Assembly: GCF_024494655.1 (NCBI RefSeq)
Contig: NZ_JANHDL010000004.1
Span: forward strand, 238,166-302,165
Length of the DNA stretch: 64,000 nt
Direction of reading: 5' to 3'
Source of the DNA: Halorubrum laminariae
GTDB lineage: Archaea; Halobacteriota; Halobacteria; Halobacteriales; Haloferacaceae
How positions within the stretch are numbered: position 1 is the stretch's first letter; each line of letters opens with the position of its first letter. The notes beneath the pieces were generated by a model that worked only from the letters and a program-made list of their open reading frames with translations, ran no database searches and was not told where the DNA came from. Made by a program: the position numbers and the translations under genes. Shown piece by piece: positions 60,744 through 64,000 of this stretch.

Positions 60744-60759
60744 GACCGGAACATCTAAT
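60744..60759 (+). promoter_or_regulatory. FTSDRR promoter box of gene 15
   Basis: GACCGGAACATCTAAT, exactly 24 nt before ATG 60784. Confidence 0.6.
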
Positions 60760-60783
60760 GTCCTTTCCTCGGTGGTATGCGGT

Positions 60784-61581
60784 ATGACAGACGGGTTGAG
60801 TCGGTTCACTAGCGATCGGCGTACTCGCGAGGAGAGCTCATGGACTGGTGAGGAGGATTGGGCAGCTGGCACAGCGGAGAATGTCGATGTCGTTGATGGG
60901 AACCTAGTCTCCCGATCTGCGAGTGGCGTTGGTGACACACCCGACAGCGGGGTCGCCCGATGGACGTTCGACGATGCTGACATGGAAAGTGGTGAAGCAC
61001 TCGACGCATGGAACGACAACAACGCAACGATAAATGGAGCGACGACGGGCGCGACTGCTGTATATGGGGGGGAGTCGTATTCATTCGACGGTACAGGCGA
61101 TTACGTTAGTGCGGGGAACCCATCGTCACTTGACCTGACGAACGCCATCTCAATCTCGTTGTGGATGAATTCGCCCTCGTCGAGTAGTAACTGGGCAAAG
61201 GGCGTCTCGAAAGGCCATGACGCCGCGTACACTCTCCAGATAAACCACGGAGGTAATGAGTGCGGTTCAATGCGGGTGTGGGGAAGTTCGTCGGCGGCGG
61301 GTGCAGTTGGCTCAACGAATATTTATGACGGGAATGACCATCATCTCGTTGGGACATATGATGGTTCGACTGTTGCCTACTATATCGACGGCGAGTTAGA
61401 AGATTCTGTGAGTGCCCCACCGTCTCTAAATTCAGTTTCTGACCCCGTTTGGATCGGACGAGACTCCCACTCCCGTTCGAACGGCGGTCCCTTTAGAGGA
61501 CGGATCGACGATCCACGGATATACAATAAAGGGCTGGCTGAAACAGAGGTCCAGAATCTCTACCAAACGGGTTCGATATGA
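60784..61581 (+). CDS. FTSDRR-family protein 15 with LamG-like domain
   Basis: A 265-aa protein. ATG 60784 chosen by the family N-terminus and 24-nt promoter spacing; the upstream in-frame ATG is rejected. The C-terminal LamG domain: LTNAISISLWMNSPSS, DGNDHHLVGTYDGSTVAYYIDGEL and IYNKGLAETEVQNLYQTGSI. Its body differs from gene 14 although both flanks are shared, so the central segment appears to have been replaced. Confidence 0.8.
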   Translation: MTDGLSRFTSDRRTREESSWTGEEDWAAGTAENVDVVDGNLVSRSASGVGDTPDSGVARWTFDDADMESGEALDAWNDNNATINGATTGATAVYGGESYSFDGTGDYVSAGNPSSLDLTNAISISLWMNSPSSSSNWAKGVSKGHDAAYTLQINHGGNECGSMRVWGSSSAAGAVGSTNIYDGNDHHLVGTYDGSTVAYYIDGELEDSVSAPPSLNSVSDPVWIGRDSHSRSNGGPFRGRIDDPRIYNKGLAETEVQNLYQTGSI

Positions 61582-61685
61582 GCCATCCGGTGTCTGCGTG
61601 TGTCAATACATGAATCGTTCTGGGGCTAGTATGATGTCGTTGATATTCTCACACGAAGTTCGTGAGAGTATTCTGATTCTCGTCG
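61579..61685 (+). repeat. Duplicated flank, copy 2
   Basis: Counterpart of 60629-60736, running from the stop of gene 15 into the real 3' end of the methyltransferase gene. Confidence 0.85.
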
Positions 61686-63355
61686 GTTAGCCGATCTGGT
61701 TCGCTTACGTCGACGCCGATTCGAGACTGGGCTGTCGCGATATAATCTTCGTTGAGTTCGATGCCGATCCACCGCCGTCGGAGTGATTTCGCAGCCCTCC
61801 CCGTCGTGCCGGATCCGAAGAACGGATCGACCACGATCCCCGCTTTCGCCTCCGTGTCTGTCTCGCAGGAACAGGACGGAATGTGGCCGGTCAGCTCCTT
61901 GTTCGGGTTGGTGAACTCTCTCGCGTAACTGCCGAGTGCGTCTTCTGCCTCTGTGGCGAGCTGTTCGACGCTGTCGGTATTGTTCCCGGTTCCGGACTGC
62001 GTTCGCTTTGCTTGTCCGGTGTGGCCGAGCCCGACTGATCTGAGAGCGCGAAGGTGGTCGTCGGTGAGGTCGTGTCGTGACGCGAGTTCGAGAGCTCGCT
62101 GAGCTTGTGGGCGATCGCTGGGGAGGTTCCGAATGTCGGTGACCTCGTATTGCTCTTCGTACGGTGCGCCACACTTCGGGCAGACCTTCTCGGGGACGGT
62201 CGTCCGGATCAACTCTTTCGGCAGCCCGATGGGGTAGATGGCGTCATGGTCGGCGTCGCTTGTCCCGACAGCGAAGTCGAAGACGTCGGTCGGGTCTGCC
62301 GAGGCTTGCTTGTGGAAGTAGTGATCGCCGCCGTCGTGGGCGATGATTAGGATGTGCTCGTGACGGTGAGAGTAGCGATTCGTCGCGGCGTCGGGCTTTC
62401 CGTTTGGCTTCGTCCACGGCGCGTGGTGGACGATCTCGAAGCCCTGCTTGGTGATCTCTTGGTGGAGTCGGTGGGGGATTCCCTTGACCGACCCGCCCTG
62501 ATATGCGTCGTCGACGACGAGAGCTCCGAGACCATCGTTGCGGGTGACCCGCATGAGCTGGTTGACGACGGCCATGATGGACTCGAGATACTCGGTGACA
62601 GACCCTTCTCGGCCGATCTGCCCGTCGACGTCGTAATCCCTCAACGAGTAATAGGGGGGTGAGGTGATCCAAGCGTGGACCGAACTGGTCGGAATCGTCG
62701 CCAAGACCTCACAGGCGTCGCCGTGGTGGATTTCGTTGGTGAACTCGCCGATCGGCTTCGTCTCGCCGGCTGTTGCGGTGGTCAGACGGATCGCCCTTTC
62801 AGGCGGGTGGGTGTGGGGGTAGTTCTCCTTCGCGTACGCAGACGGGTTCCCATCGTCGGGGAGGATTTCCGGACACGGGGGGTGGGTCACATCTGCGGGG
62901 ATGTTCGTGGATGGTTCGATGAGTGGGGCCGCATCCTCGTGAAGAACGTACTCGCCAGTCTCGTGATCGAGTCGGTTGCCGGAGAGATTGATGAACGCCC
63001 CACCGAGAAAGAGCCTGTAGGACTCGCTGTTCGACGAGTAACAGAGGATACGATCCGAATTGGCGATTTCCAAGCCGGGGCGGAACTTCGCGGGCGTTGG
63101 TAGAATCGCTACCACGAGAAGGTACTCCTCGTAGTCGCCGCCACAATACTCGAGGATGTCGCCGGGTCTGATTACATCCCCGCTGTGACCTATCGTTGCG
63201 GCCGTATCCTCTCGCAGGCGCTGAAACACCGGGACTGGCCACAGGTAGTTTTCAGCGGTTTCCCGGTTCCCGCCTGTGAGATACGCTTCGGAGAACAGAA
63301 AACCGTCATCTCGGAGCGTATACTGGACATCTCTACTTGGTGATCGAGTGGACAT
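61649..63355 (-). CDS. Amino-DNA methyltransferase (N4-cytosine/N6-adenine type) with N-terminal extension
   Basis: A 568-aa protein. Motif IV SPPYYSLRDY near residue 231 precedes motif I DPFFGSGTTGRA near 507, the beta-class order of N4/N6 methyltransferases. A CPKCGAPYEEQY zinc-like pair lies near 393. The N-terminal 190 residues are an additional unassigned beta-rich region (HSGDVIRPGDILEYCGGDYEEYLLV). The catalytic SPPY favours N4-cytosine or N6-adenine. Its 3' end is partly duplicated at 60700-60738. Likely protects the element DNA from restriction; no cognate nuclease adjoins. Confidence 0.88.
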   Translation of the reverse strand: MSTRSPSRDVQYTLRDDGFLFSEAYLTGGNRETAENYLWPVPVFQRLREDTAATIGHSGDVIRPGDILEYCGGDYEEYLLVVAILPTPAKFRPGLEIANSDRILCYSSNSESYRLFLGGAFINLSGNRLDHETGEYVLHEDAAPLIEPSTNIPADVTHPPCPEILPDDGNPSAYAKENYPHTHPPERAIRLTTATAGETKPIGEFTNEIHHGDACEVLATIPTSSVHAWITSPPYYSLRDYDVDGQIGREGSVTEYLESIMAVVNQLMRVTRNDGLGALVVDDAYQGGSVKGIPHRLHQEITKQGFEIVHHAPWTKPNGKPDAATNRYSHRHEHILIIAHDGGDHYFHKQASADPTDVFDFAVGTSDADHDAIYPIGLPKELIRTTVPEKVCPKCGAPYEEQYEVTDIRNLPSDRPQAQRALELASRHDLTDDHLRALRSVGLGHTGQAKRTQSGTGNNTDSVEQLATEAEDALGSYAREFTNPNKELTGHIPSCSCETDTEAKAGIVVDPFFGSGTTGRAAKSLRRRWIGIELNEDYIATAQSRIGVDVSEPDRLTDENQNTLTNFV

Positions 63356-63432
63356 GGAGATCTTCTACTTCCTCCTCTGACTCCACTCGGGGCACAAAAA
63401 CTCCCCTCTTTGTTACACTCGCTCTAGTTGTG

Positions 63433-63651
63433 TTAGACGACGAGGAACGTCCAGCCGGCCATCAACACGTAGAGGCCGATTGCAGATCCGAGTGCTTTCC
63501 CTCCACTCATCTGTTTCGAGAGAGCGATAAACAGCCCTGTCGTCGAAAAGAGGAGTAGCACGAGGACCGCCAACTGGAGTGGGCCGATTCCGAGCGGTAA
63601 CATGAGCGGAACCTGAAGCGGTGTACTGAGCGCAAGCGGTAATGTCGGCAT
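63433..63651 (-). CDS. Small membrane protein, two to three TM segments
   Basis: A 72-aa protein. Hydrophobic stretches: a proline-rich entry, LQLAVLVLLLFSTTGLFIAL and LGSAIGLYVLMAGWTFLVV with a SKQMSGGKA loop. No family recognised. A GTTTTTG T-tract lies 32-42 nt after its stop. Confidence 0.5.
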   Translation of the reverse strand: MPTLPLALSTPLQVPLMLPLGIGPLQLAVLVLLLFSTTGLFIALSKQMSGGKALGSAIGLYVLMAGWTFLVV

Positions 63652-63808
63652 TTTCCTATCTGACGGTTGGGGGAGACTGTCTTAGAGATACCGGTCAGAT
63701 CGGGTGGTGTGTCTTTGTACTATAAGGTATCATTGGATGGGTGTGCGAGTCGGTTTAGTAACTTACGTTGACAGAGGATATTATATACTCTCGCTCGGAA
63801 TATAAGAT

Positions 63809-63898
63809 ATGGCGACTCACCAGCGTTGGGTAGAGACACATGAAAAGAGGGTCGAGCTGGAAGAAGAGCTTGATACCCTGTTGCACGTTCAAAATTAG
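63809..63898 (+). CDS. Possible 29-aa peptide at the right edge
   Basis: ATG 63809 (MATHQRWVETHEKRVELEEEL...) with TTATATA 21 nt upstream. Too short to identify and could be a chance frame. I recognise nothing else in 63652-64000. Confidence 0.25.
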   Translation: MATHQRWVETHEKRVELEEELDTLLHVQN

Positions 63899-64000
63899 TT
63901 CGCCGGACGGGGCGGGCAGAGCTGAAACCGACCACCACTCAGCTGTGCTGACCCAATGATGGTACGTTTCTTGACAGACGGGGCTGAATGAACCAGAGAA

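Noticed and set aside
63720..63938. 72-aa minus-strand frame at the right end
   Set aside because: Arginine-rich, overlaps the possible 29-aa peptide and has no promoter.
1..64000. tRNA, rRNA, integrase or virion structural genes
   Set aside because: None recognised; without searches I cannot exclude very divergent structural genes among the orphans.

Overview
The window comes from a halophilic archaeon (class Halobacteria). The deduced proteins are strongly acidic. Several genes have a TATA-like box about 24-30 nt before the start codon, as in leaderless haloarchaeal transcripts. The gene content is also archaeal: Orc1/Cdc6, TBP, FEN1, a Ski2-like helicase, a RdfA/SMC-related pair, PhiH1-type and PadR-type winged helices, and a bacterio-opsin-activator regulator. 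There are no rRNA or tRNA genes, no central metabolism, no integrase or transposase, and no recognisable virion capsid, terminase or portal gene. With an origin (orc1 flanked by G/C-tailed repeats), a ParA/partner pair with 13-bp iterons and four DNA methyltransferases, I infer a large plasmid, or a plasmid- or virus-like episome, rather than core chromosome.

Layout. 1-7.2 kb: edge of a defence island (C-terminal part of a DUF1156-type methyltransferase, a PLD-SNF2 helicase fusion, a frameshifted restriction-endonuclease relic, a HEPN protein). 7.2-10 kb: replication origin with orc1. 10-19.9 kb: leftward genes (MBL-fold hydrolase, PadR-like regulator, two C5-methyltransferase-like genes, zinc-finger hypotheticals, SMC-related ATPase and RdfA). 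20-22.9 kb: PAS/GAF/BAT regulator. 22.9-24.6 kb: partition cassette. 25-30.5 kb: one giant gene (1,860 aa; six membrane spans, then 13 CARDB-like repeats of about 105 aa). 31-41.2 kb: tandem array of 13 paralogues, here called the FTSDRR family. 41.2-59.7 kb: membrane protein, prepilin peptidase, TBP, lipoproteins, zinc-ribbon proteins, Ski2-like helicase, FEN1, an HTH regulator with a palindromic operator, CPBP protease and many orphans. 59.8-61.6 kb: two more FTSDRR genes in a tandem duplication. 61.6-63.7 kb: a DNA methyltransferase and a small membrane protein.

The most striking feature is the FTSDRR family: 15 genes sharing a charged 45-aa N-terminal module (SRFTSDRR...W....DW..G..ENVDVV...LV.R) with no signal peptide, joined to highly variable jelly-roll/LamG-like C-terminal domains. 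Most carry the same 16-bp promoter box (GACCGGAACACCTAAC) ending exactly 24 nt before the ATG. That box occupies the TATA position but is not a TATA box, and the element carries its own TBP. An 84-bp perfect repeat and the 60-kb duplication (conserved flanks, replaced middle) point to cassette exchange of the C-terminal domains. I infer a diversifying set of binding or display proteins, possibly working with the adjacent giant CARDB-repeat membrane protein. Function is not demonstrated by the sequence.
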